Below, in pieces: positions 23,013 to 30,294 of a stretch of DNA of 64,000 bases. The position numbers were made by a program, and so were the translations under genes. The stretch covers positions 5,685-69,684 of the forward strand of contig CAKRNA010000008.1 of NCBI GenBank assembly GCA_934365195.1. The letters run 5' to 3'. Under the pieces are notes generated by a model. That model was not told the DNA's origin, searched no databases, and saw nothing but the letters and a program-made list of their open reading frames with translations. How positions within the stretch are numbered: the stretch's first letter is position 1; each line of letters begins with the position of its first letter. Source of the stretch: an uncultured Clostridia bacterium (GTDB taxonomy: Bacteria > Bacillota > Clostridia > Christensenellales > CAAEEZ01).

Positions 23013-23330
23013 TTAGACCCTACCACTCTCGTCTTCCATTTTCTTGATTTCATCGCATTCCATCAGGGCGAAGTAGTGTACGTAAGCACCGTCAGGTTCT
23101 TGCTCGTACTCGTGCTTAATATAGCAACGACGGGTCAGAAATTCTTCTAATTCAAACGTCAAATTATAGGCGGTAATAATATCGATTCGTTCGTTTTTGG
23201 GCAATCCGTCGTTGTAGATATCTTGCAATTTCTTGGTGCTGAGTACCCAACCCTCGTCACCGCTTTCTTGAGCATAAATTCCTATAATATTTTTCATTCT
23301 TTTTTCTTGCGCGTTTTTAAGTTCTACCAC
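23013..23330 (-). CDS. Small acidic protein, unknown function, in the replication operon
   Basis: 105 aa from a GTG start at 23330, one base after the DnaC-like gene stop; GGAGACATTTAAC spans the junction, so translation is coupled. The protein is mixed alpha/beta (EGWVLSTKKLQDIYND; FELEEFLTRRCYIKHEY; ALMECDEIKKMEDE) and resembles short winged-helix or adaptor proteins of phage replication modules, but no family can be named. An internal ATG at 23297 is an alternative start with a weaker site. Confidence 0.65.
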   Translation of the reverse strand: MVELKNAQEKRMKNIIGIYAQESGDEGWVLSTKKLQDIYNDGLPKNERIDIITAYNLTFELEEFLTRRCYIKHEYEQEPDGAYVHYFALMECDEIKKMEDESGRV

Positions 23331-23331
23331 G

Positions 23332-24153
23332 TTAAATGTCTCCGTTAATAAATTTTAATAGTTTTTTCTCGTTTTGTTTGCGTACGAGGTCACGCATATT
23401 TTCGCAGTCTAACTGCCGTTCGAATAGGCACGAGCCTTTAATTCGGTGAGCCGTCCGTTCTTCGTAATTGCAATTCGCCATTAGGGCGCTGATGCGATTA
23501 TTACTTGAATAGATGGTTGGTTTTTTAGCATTGATACGAGTATTGATAAGATCAAACGCTATCGTTTGCAACCAACCCGTACCCGCTTTAACGTTTTCTG
23601 CGCCGATATCGTCCAAAAAGAGAAAGTCAACCGTTTCGGCTTTGTTAAGTACGGCAGATTGCGCCGAGTTGTTTCCAAAGCCTTCTTTTAGTTTTCTTTC
23701 AATCTCCACGAAACTGGTAAACAGTACGGTGTATAACTTATCCGCCAGGGCGTTACCCATACATGCGGTAAGATGAGTTTTGCCAACGCCGGGAACGCCG
23801 TAAAGATAAGCACCGACGCCCGCCGCGTACATTTTGTCCGCGTGAAAGCAATAGTTCCGACACATTTGATAGACTTCCTTGTTGTTAGGTATAATCGTAA
23901 CCGTTTCAAACGTACAGTTTCTAAAATGCTTTCCGAGCGCGCTGTTACGGCGGTATTCTTCCGCTTTTACTTTCCGTTCGTACATTTTTCGCTCGTTTTC
24001 GGCTTTTTTATAAGCCTCTTCACGGCATTTGCAGGCGACGGGGAAATAAATGTCTTCAATACGGCATACCCTTGGCGTGTGGCAGTTTTTGCAATAGGCA
24101 AGTCCGTCGTCGCCCAAGTATTCGTCGGTTTGTAGTACAATCGTATTCATCAA
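23332..24153 (-). CDS. DnaC/IstB-like helicase loader ATPase
   Basis: 273 aa. An N-terminal Cys cluster (YCKNCHTPRVCR, VACKCREEAYKK, about 20-47) forms a zinc-binding part, then an AAA+ core: Walker A GVPGVGKTHLT (about 119-129), Walker B VDFLFLDDIGAE (about 172-183), sensor 1 TIYSSN (about 213), and an arginine at ERTAHRIKGSC as the finger. This is the standard layout of DnaC-like loaders that load the host helicase at phage or element origins. It is the middle gene of a three-gene replication unit and ends one base before the small acidic gene. Confidence 0.9.
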   Translation of the reverse strand: MMNTIVLQTDEYLGDDGLAYCKNCHTPRVCRIEDIYFPVACKCREEAYKKAENERKMYERKVKAEEYRRNSALGKHFRNCTFETVTIIPNNKEVYQMCRNYCFHADKMYAAGVGAYLYGVPGVGKTHLTACMGNALADKLYTVLFTSFVEIERKLKEGFGNNSAQSAVLNKAETVDFLFLDDIGAENVKAGTGWLQTIAFDLINTRINAKKPTIYSSNNRISALMANCNYEERTAHRIKGSCLFERQLDCENMRDLVRKQNEKKLLKFINGDI

Positions 24154-24155
24154 TC

Positions 24156-24578
24156 TTATTCGCCCCAGTCGATACCGTAATTACTTTCGTAAGAAATATT
24201 ATTTTTATCTATTCTACTTACTGTATTATAGTTAGCGTTTTTAAGCGTATGTTTTTCGCGTTTTTGAGCGTTACCCACGCTTATTTTTGACAGCGTTATT
24301 GAAGAATTCGGTTTAATAATACGCTTACGATAACCATTATCGTCTGTAATGCGACTAACGGTTATGAGTTTGTAACGTTTAAGTACCCCTATCAATCTGC
24401 TCACCGATTGAATTGACAGGTTTAATCGCCTTGCAAAATACTTATTTGATGCAAAACAAAACCCGTCGGTTTGTGATAAGGCGCAAATCTCTCCATGCAG
24501 TATTTTTGCGCGTGGCGGAATAGAAGTGATAGAATTCACTTTTTCGTCCAGTTTTATGTAGTTCCTACTAGTTATCAA
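24156..24578 (-). CDS. Winged-HTH replication protein (phage replisome organiser N-terminal type)
   Basis: 140 aa. Residues about 8-85 match the wHTH of replication initiators: ARILHGEICALS-type start (AKILHGEICALSQTDGF), CFASNKYFARRLNLS, then IQSVSRLIGVLKRYKLI as recognition helix. The C-terminal 55 residues are basic and low in order. It lies 2 nt before the DnaC-like gene and probably binds the element origin and recruits the loader. The upstream region has a TTGCGAACA site (24614-24622) shared with the XRE repressor promoter, suggesting repression. Confidence 0.78.
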   Translation of the reverse strand: MITSRNYIKLDEKVNSITSIPPRAKILHGEICALSQTDGFCFASNKYFARRLNLSIQSVSRLIGVLKRYKLITVSRITDDNGYRKRIIKPNSSITLSKISVGNAQKREKHTLKNANYNTVSRIDKNNISYESNYGIDWGE

Positions 24579-24613
24579 CGTGTTTCCTCCTGCTTATATG
24601 TTTGTTAGCAATA

Positions 24614-24622
24614 TTGCGAACA
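24614..24622. promoter_or_regulatory. XRE operator upstream of replication genes
   Basis: TTGCGAACA, also found (in either orientation) at 25169-25176 and 25228-25236 around the XRE repressor promoter. It lies 36 nt before the replication operon start. Confidence 0.5.
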
Positions 24623-24674
24623 CTCGGGTAAAATTAAAAAGGAATCGGCAATTCCTTTTTAGGAAGGGAGCAGA

Positions 24675-25148
24675 CTAATCTTCTACGTCGGCGTCAGCCA
24701 CTCCTTTTGATATAAGACCGTCAACGGCTGAAATTATCGCAAGCGATTCGTCTTCGTTGTCGACCACTAGCGAATCCAAGTTGTCCACTTGCATTAGTTT
24801 GCGTACTACTAGTCTGGAAAATTGATTTTTGCGTAAGAATTCAGCCATATCGGGAGCAAGTTCCTTTCTTCCTAATCCGATCAATTCCATAACCTCATAC
24901 TCGGTGTTTTCATTCACTCTGTAAGCAGAAAGGATTTTCTTGAGAACCTCGCCTACGGGCGGATAGCGTCTGTCGTTTTCAAGGTCGGAAAGATATGCCG
25001 GGGATATTCCTATTTCTCCACAAGCACCACGGAGCGACAAATTGCACCTTTCTCTTAACTTCTTTATCATTTTTCCGAAGGTAACGCCTTCTGCGTTTGC
25101 AATTACTGCGCCGTCTTCTCTTCTTGGCATAGCCTTATATTTTGCCAT
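24675..25148 (-). CDS. XRE-family repressor of the integrative element
   Basis: 157 aa. HTH_XRE at about 24-85: FGKMIKKLRERCNLSLRGAC, IGISPAYLSDLENDRRYPP, then VLKKILSAYRVNEN. The C-terminal 70 residues are helical and acidic (DVED tail) and may dimerise; no peptidase motif is present, so it is not a LexA-like autocleaving repressor. Its promoter is a consensus match flanked by two TGCGAACA sites, and a third site lies before the replication genes. This suggests it is the master regulator that keeps the element quiescent and represses itself. Confidence 0.85.
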   Translation of the reverse strand: MAKYKAMPRREDGAVIANAEGVTFGKMIKKLRERCNLSLRGACGEIGISPAYLSDLENDRRYPPVGEVLKKILSAYRVNENTEYEVMELIGLGRKELAPDMAEFLRKNQFSRLVVRKLMQVDNLDSLVVDNEDESLAIISAVDGLISKGVADADVED

Positions 25149-25168
25149 AGTCTTACTCCTTTAATATA

Positions 25169-25236
25169 TGTTCGCATTTTTGCTTACATTAGTATTATAT
25201 GCAACTTAAAGTCATTTGTCAACAAAATTGCGAACA
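25169..25236 (-). promoter_or_regulatory. Consensus promoter of XRE repressor with flanking operators
   Basis: On the minus strand TTGACA (25217-25222), 17-nt spacer, TATAAT (25194-25199). TGCGAACA sites flank it at 25229-25236 and 25169-25176 (opposite orientations), so the promoter sits between two operators. The rest of 25149-25446 shows no gene. Confidence 0.75.
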
Positions 25237-25446
25237 TTTTTTAAAATATTTTTTAATTATGTTTATTAGAATTGATAATTTACATATGAACAGGGGAAAA
25301 CATGCCGTTACAGAAAATCGTTTGACTTTTTGAAATTATTTTTTATAAAGCGATGAATTTTTGACCAAAACAAACGAAATAAATTATCGTATAGTTGGCA
25401 GTTTTTCAAATAATAAATCGAATATTGCTTATATACGAGCAAATTA

Positions 25447-25483
25447 TTGACAAAAAGACTAAAATGTGCTAATATATTAGCAC
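25447..25483 (+). promoter_or_regulatory. hipBA promoter with perfect 18-bp operator palindrome
   Basis: TTGACA (25447-25452), 17-nt spacer, TAATAT (25470-25475). GTGCTAATATATTAGCAC (25466-25483) is a perfect palindrome covering the -10 and the start site and ending one base before the hipB ATG. It is the probable HipB operator. The predicted transcript start is within 0-3 nt of the ATG. Confidence 0.75.
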
Positions 25484-25484
25484 T

Positions 25485-25775
25485 ATGGAAAGAAAATTTG
25501 ATATAAGCGATTTCGTAAACGCACCCACTATTCAATCGACGCTCGTTTCTTTGACCGACAGGGTTAAAGCGCGCAGAAAGGAATTAAAGTTATCTCAAAA
25601 AATCCTTGCACAAAAGTCGGGGGTTTCTTACGCGTCCGTTCGACGTTTTGAAAGCACGGGCGATATAGCGTTCGTATCCTTATTAAAAATCGCAAGCGCG
25701 CTCAATTGTCTTGAAGATTTCAACGCGCTTTTCGGCAGTAGAAGAATAACCAACTTAAAGGACTTGAAATTATGA
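25485..25775 (+). CDS. hipB: HipB-type antitoxin, XRE family
   Basis: 96 aa. HTH_XRE at about 22-80: TDRVKARRKELKLSQKILAQ, KSGVSYASVRRFESTGD, IAFVSLLKIASALNCLEDF. It is followed by HipA with an ATGA overlap, the standard antitoxin-toxin order. It should bind and neutralise HipA and repress the operon through the palindrome at 25466-25483. No ribosome binding site lies before the ATG, and the promoter places transcription start at or just before it, so the mRNA is probably leaderless. Confidence 0.88.
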   Translation: MERKFDISDFVNAPTIQSTLVSLTDRVKARRKELKLSQKILAQKSGVSYASVRRFESTGDIAFVSLLKIASALNCLEDFNALFGSRRITNLKDLKL

Positions 25776-26875
25776 TTAAAGACGTAAAAAAAGTTACGGT
25801 TAAGTATAACGGTCGCACAGTCGGATATCTTGCCGAAATTGAACCGTCCGTCATCGCCTTTCAATACGACGATGCCTGGGTGAAAAACGGCTTTTCTATA
25901 TCTCCTTTATCGTTACCTCTCAATAATGCCGTTCTCGTTAGCAAAAAAGACTTATTCGCGGGATTATACGGCGTGTTCTGGGATTCTCTCCCCGACGGCT
26001 GGGGCGAATTGCTGATGAATCGTTTATTGAGCAAGAAAGGAATAAATCCCAACAAAATTTCTATTTTAACCAAGTTGTCGCTCGTGAATAAAAACGGTTT
26101 AGGCGGATTGACGTACGAACCTACTCAACCTTTTGAATACGAATACGGCAATTTTAATTTTGACGAACTGTCAAAGGAAATCGAAAAGATATTAAACGAC
26201 GAAAACGAACCCGTTGATTTGGATTTGGTTTACGGTTTGGGCGGCTCCAGCGGCGGCGCAAGACCAAAGGCGCACATTAAACTAAACGGCGAAGAATGGA
26301 TTGTAAAATTCGCTTGCAGAATCGACCCGAAAAACGTAGGCGAAAAAGAATTTATCGCAAACCAAACTGCCGAAAAATGCGGTATCAACGTAAACGAATA
26401 TAAACTGTTTCCGTCCAAGTTATGCGCGGGCTATTTCGGAGTAAAGCGATTTGACCGAAAAGGTGAAAGGCGTGTCCATACGATTTCGCTTGCCGCCCTT
26501 TTGGAAACTACTCACAAAATACCAAACCTTGACTATATGCATCTATTCCAGGTGATTCAAACCATTAGTGCGAAACCTACCGATGATTTATACGAGGCGT
26601 TCCGCCGTATGTGTTTTAACGTGTTCTATAACAACAAAGACGACCACGGAAAGAATTTTGCATTCATTTACGACGAAACGCTTAACGGCTACGCGCTTTC
26701 TCCCGCATACGACCTAACGCGAGTACCCGATAAATATGAGCACGAAATGACGGTAAACGGCAACGGCAATCCGACCAAAGACGATTTGCTTGCGGTAGCA
26801 AAGGAATTCAGGTTATCTGTTACCAAGTGCAAATCCATAATGAATTCGATTGAAAAAATTTGCAGGGACATATGA
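25772..26875 (+). CDS. hipA: HipA-type serine/threonine kinase toxin
   Basis: 367 aa. N-terminal HipA_N region (about 8-100, VGYLAEIEPSVIAFQYDDAW) and C-terminal kinase: Gly-rich loop LGGSSGGARPKAHI (about 151-164), the ATP Lys in WIVKF, catalytic segment NNKDDHGKNFAF (about 290-301) and metal motif SPAYDLTRVP. All key residues are present, so it looks active. HipA kinases phosphorylate glutamyl-tRNA synthetase in E. coli and cause growth arrest; the target here may differ because the family is diverse. As toxin-antitoxin cargo it would stabilise the element or act in phage defence. A TTCAGTATACTGAA palindrome lies just after the stop. Confidence 0.93.
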   Translation: MIKDVKKVTVKYNGRTVGYLAEIEPSVIAFQYDDAWVKNGFSISPLSLPLNNAVLVSKKDLFAGLYGVFWDSLPDGWGELLMNRLLSKKGINPNKISILTKLSLVNKNGLGGLTYEPTQPFEYEYGNFNFDELSKEIEKILNDENEPVDLDLVYGLGGSSGGARPKAHIKLNGEEWIVKFACRIDPKNVGEKEFIANQTAEKCGINVNEYKLFPSKLCAGYFGVKRFDRKGERRVHTISLAALLETTHKIPNLDYMHLFQVIQTISAKPTDDLYEAFRRMCFNVFYNNKDDHGKNFAFIYDETLNGYALSPAYDLTRVPDKYEHEMTVNGNGNPTKDDLLAVAKEFRLSVTKCKSIMNSIEKICRDI

Positions 26876-26905
26876 TTTTCAGTATACTGAACATAATAGC
26901 ACACA

Positions 26906-26983
26906 TTTTGGTGACCTGGGTTTATAAAATGCCTTATTTTACCTAAGATTTGGCAACCAAATTTGGTGACCTTTTTGGTTGCC
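26906..26983. promoter_or_regulatory. Right integrase arm-type repeats and inverted repeat
   Basis: TTTTGGTGACC (26906-26916) and TTTGGTGACC (26962-26971) match the left-end sites at 14099-14120. GGCAACCAAA (26952-26961) and TTTGGTTGCC (26974-26983) form an inverted repeat around the second site. Further right, GCAAAATACG occurs about 27030-27072 around the palindrome AAAATACGTATTTT. These are candidate integrase/excisionase binding sites; 26876-27115 holds no gene. Confidence 0.6.
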
Positions 26984-27115
26984 TTGGGTTTTTGAACGCT
27001 ATAAAAGTTGTTAAAAGACGTAAAAATTATGCAAAATACGGCGGGCAAACGGCGAAAATGACGCAAAATACGTATTTTAGGTATTTTGCAAACCCTACGT
27101 CAGGGGCAGATATAT

Positions 27116-27160
27116 CCTCCTACGGGGCCGTTGTGGGTTCGATTCCCGCCGGGAGTACCA
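27116..27160 (+). other. 3' half of interrupted tRNA-Arg(CCT), right attachment site
   Basis: The core CCTCCTA (27116-27122) is followed by stem GGGGC, T arm GTGGG-TTCGATT-CCCGC, acceptor CGGGAGT, discriminator A and CCA (27158-27160). No 5' half precedes it. It pairs well with the 5' half at 13958-13995 and not with the complete tRNA at 14178. Confidence 0.82.
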
Positions 27161-27162
27161 AA

Positions 27163-27198
27163 AAACCTAAGCCTGTTTTGGCTTAGGTTTTGTTTTTT
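27163..27198 (+). terminator. Terminator of the original tRNA-Arg
   Basis: AAACCTAAGCC (27163-27173) pairs with GGCTTAGGTTT (27180-27190), followed by TGTTTTTT. It belonged to the tRNA-Arg gene before insertion. Confidence 0.75.
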
Positions 27199-27224
27199 GG
27201 TAAGAATGTTTTTTAGCGTGTAAG

Positions 27225-30200
27225 TTAGGCGATTTTGACGGGCAAAACGCCGCTATAAGCCACGCCGGTTTCGTGGTCGTCTAATTGCTTATAAAGTGAA
27301 TTCTCGCTTGAATTAGAGTACAAGAAGAAGTTAAAATCTTGTGTGCCTGCTGCAAGAGGCAAGTACGTGCCTTGGTCCTGCAAGTCTTTATCGTTAGTTT
27401 CTTTAAGGATACCGATATTCACGTCGTAACGGGTAAAATCTTTGTAACGAGTATCCAGTTTGGATAGGTCGATATTAGCGTAGTTTTTACCGCCGCCGTA
27501 TTTTACCATTGCGCTACTTAAAAACTTCTCGTTATTTTCTATAGTAAATATATCGTCGTAACTATTATCGCCCTTGCTATGAGCAATATCCACAACGCTT
27601 TCTATCATCTTTTTAATATCCAGTTTGAACCTATCGAATTTTCCGCCCGCAAACACTTCCACCAGTTGCGAACTGTCCATATTGTTCACGGATTTCCAGT
27701 CGTAAAACCTCACGTCGCCCTCAAGCCTAATAGCGCTAGCAAACATCGTACCGCCTATCTTCCAGTTTTTAGCAAATTCTTCTAGCCCTGCGTCTAATAG
27801 GTTATCACCATTAAGCACCGGACCTGAGAAGTTACTCTCCATACCCAAAGCAAATAGCCCGCTATTTTCCAGCACGCTGTTTTTCAAGGTCAAATCCGTC
27901 ATAACGTACTTGTTGTAGAAGTATTCGTCGTTAAGGTTATAATCATTCGTTTTATAAGGCTTTCCGCCGGCGTCTAGTAGGTTTGGCTCGTCGCCGTTTA
28001 TTTTGCAGGACCTAAGCGCACGGTTAGAGCCCGTTTTAATTAAAAACTCTCTTGCTACGGATATAACCGAGCCGTTTATTTCCACCTTAATTCTATCCGC
28101 TTCGGCAATATCGTTTCCGTCTAGGCTAGGCACAAAAAAGTTTTGTCCTTCCCTGTTTCCGCCAAACACCCTCACCGCAGTTTTGCCGTTTTTTATTCTG
28201 CAATTTAGCACCTTGCAATCAGCGTTAATTTCCAGCACCGTGCCCACGTTATTTAAGCGGTTTAATTCTACCTTATCGCCCTCCACCAAACTCTCGTCAA
28301 AGCACCCTGCAAGCGTTACGTTGGACAATGTTACCCCGTCCGTCCTAATTAGGAACGATATATTATCCTGACCTGATATTTTCATTAGTTGGTTTTGGTT
28401 TAAATAGTACCCAACCAGCGGCAAACTGCCCGTAAATATTAGCGGTTTACCCGTGGAATCCTCCGCTTTTGCAATATGTTCTGCATTTATCATATAGCCG
28501 TTGCCGTACACGTTATTTTTAAATTCGATAGCGTATTTTACAGCGTTAGAACCGCCGGTCGCTTTTACGTAATCGGTATTATACGTGCTTGGCATAGTGT
28601 AAATTCTGCCCTTTCTTTCCTCAATAGAATAAGGCGTTTTGTTATCCTCTTTCGTGCCAAGGTTTATATTCCTTCTTAGCACAACGGGTTTTTGGCTATC
28701 GGTAGCCTTTTTAAGTTGGTCATAGTTATATACTTCCACGCCGCCTTTAACCGCCACAAAAGTGTACTTAGCGCAAATATTCGTGCCGTAATTTTGGTTG
28801 CCCTTCCACTCGGCTTTTATGGTTACTTCACCGGTCCTTTTTATCCTAAGTTTTAGCCTGCCTCCCTCTATTGTGGTTTCAGCAATACTATTGTTCGAAC
28901 CGGTGATATTAAAGTCTTTTAATTCAGGGTTTTCGCCACCGATATTTTTAAGGCTAACGTCAAAGTAATAGTCTAGCCTTGCAAGTTTCATATCCACAAA
29001 CTGCGTATCGCCTATTGCGTTTAGCCCCAAAAGACCATTCCCGTCGTCATCGTTAAACGCAACGCTACTTGCCCTACCGACTACGGTTACGTTCACCGTT
29101 TTTTCCAAAACTTTTGTGCCGTTATAAGTTGCCTTGCATATCAAAACAAACATTTGCTTTGTCTTTGCTTTAACCTTTATAGCGCCGTTTCTAATATTTT
29201 CAATAGTTTGGTTTCCGCCTATCGCTTGCCACTCGTAAGTTATATCGGAAGGGTTGGTTACCGAACTTGCGTAGAACGTTACTTCATCGCCTAAAACAGC
29301 CGTTACTTTGTTGCCTGTTTGTTTAACCAAGTCGGTCTTTACAACAAAATCAAAAGGTATTTTTTTAGCAGGGAAAGTCTGCTCCTTTTCGTCTGCCGAA
29401 ACCACTACGTTAAACTCGTCTACGCCCGTATCGTTATAGGTAATATCCAAATCGTACAGCCCCTCTTCCTTTGGGGTAATTTTCCAAGATTTAATCTCCG
29501 GATTATCTTTAATTACGGGCTCTCCGTTAGGCGAATATACTATCGATTTTGACGTAAACGTGACTTTATCTATCAAAAACGTGTGATTAGCCTCGCCGTT
29601 TATCAATATCGGCGAATCTACTTTTATAGGGCTTGCATTCACGGTTAGACGCTTCGTAACGGTCTTTTTGTCACGAACTACGAACTCTATTACCGACTCG
29701 CCCTTGCTTAAAAACGCCATAGTTTTGGTGGTTTTATCCACGATAACGTTGCCGCTAATTACGTTTATTTCCACTTTGCTTTCTTTAAGCGGAATAGGTG
29801 AAGCCTCGTAACTGTACTTACCCACGGCGACGTTTGATAAGTAGTTTTCACCATTAGTTTCAATAAGATTATTTTTGTGGTTTTCGTCCGCTATGTCGTA
29901 CATACCCAGCCTTAAATCAAGCACCGAAGAGGACTCTACCACAACGTTCACGCTGTCCTTAAATCCGCCGTCGTTAGACACGATAGTTATCTTGGTAGAG
30001 CCTAGGGACTTAGCAATTAGCACGCCGTCCTTAGTTACCGTAGCCACCTTTTCGTCGCCTACAACAAAAGAATATTTTTTGTTCGATGCGTTAAGTGGGA
30101 ACACGTTTACGTTGAATTTTTTGTCATTATTATACGAAGCCATATCCACGTACATAGTTGGCTCTTTATCCTTAATTTCTATTCCGTTTACGGGAACGTT

Positions 30201-30293
30201 CACTTGCAAACTACTAACCTGCACCACCGAAAAAACGGTGAACATAAATATTAGCGGAATAAGTAAAACAAGCGCTATTATCATTTTTTTCAT
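27225..30293 (-). CDS. Secreted Big-2/Ig-like and beta-helix surface protein
   Basis: 1022 aa. N-terminal signal peptide/anchor (MKKMIIALVLLIPLIFMF). A Big-2-like domain at about 30-125 (VNVPVNGIEIKDKEPT ... LIAKSLGSTKITIVSNDG) is followed by further Ig-like modules to about 510 (ASPIPLKESKVEINVISG; WKGNQNYGTNICAKYTFV), then from about 550 to 850 a region with beta-helix pattern (NVTLAGCFDESL, LEINADCKVLNCRIKNGKTA). There is no sortase motif. It is the last gene of the four-gene operon with the ABC transporter, starting 1 nt after the permease stop. Role: cell-surface or envelope protein, possibly adhesion or assembly of the exported giant protein; not known. Confidence 0.85.
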   Translation of the reverse strand: MKKMIIALVLLIPLIFMFTVFSVVQVSSLQVNVPVNGIEIKDKEPTMYVDMASYNNDKKFNVNVFPLNASNKKYSFVVGDEKVATVTKDGVLIAKSLGSTKITIVSNDGGFKDSVNVVVESSSVLDLRLGMYDIADENHKNNLIETNGENYLSNVAVGKYSYEASPIPLKESKVEINVISGNVIVDKTTKTMAFLSKGESVIEFVVRDKKTVTKRLTVNASPIKVDSPILINGEANHTFLIDKVTFTSKSIVYSPNGEPVIKDNPEIKSWKITPKEEGLYDLDITYNDTGVDEFNVVVSADEKEQTFPAKKIPFDFVVKTDLVKQTGNKVTAVLGDEVTFYASSVTNPSDITYEWQAIGGNQTIENIRNGAIKVKAKTKQMFVLICKATYNGTKVLEKTVNVTVVGRASSVAFNDDDGNGLLGLNAIGDTQFVDMKLARLDYYFDVSLKNIGGENPELKDFNITGSNNSIAETTIEGGRLKLRIKRTGEVTIKAEWKGNQNYGTNICAKYTFVAVKGGVEVYNYDQLKKATDSQKPVVLRRNINLGTKEDNKTPYSIEERKGRIYTMPSTYNTDYVKATGGSNAVKYAIEFKNNVYGNGYMINAEHIAKAEDSTGKPLIFTGSLPLVGYYLNQNQLMKISGQDNISFLIRTDGVTLSNVTLAGCFDESLVEGDKVELNRLNNVGTVLEINADCKVLNCRIKNGKTAVRVFGGNREGQNFFVPSLDGNDIAEADRIKVEINGSVISVAREFLIKTGSNRALRSCKINGDEPNLLDAGGKPYKTNDYNLNDEYFYNKYVMTDLTLKNSVLENSGLFALGMESNFSGPVLNGDNLLDAGLEEFAKNWKIGGTMFASAIRLEGDVRFYDWKSVNNMDSSQLVEVFAGGKFDRFKLDIKKMIESVVDIAHSKGDNSYDDIFTIENNEKFLSSAMVKYGGGKNYANIDLSKLDTRYKDFTRYDVNIGILKETNDKDLQDQGTYLPLAAGTQDFNFFLYSNSSENSLYKQLDDHETGVAYSGVLPVKIA

Positions 30294-30294
30294 A

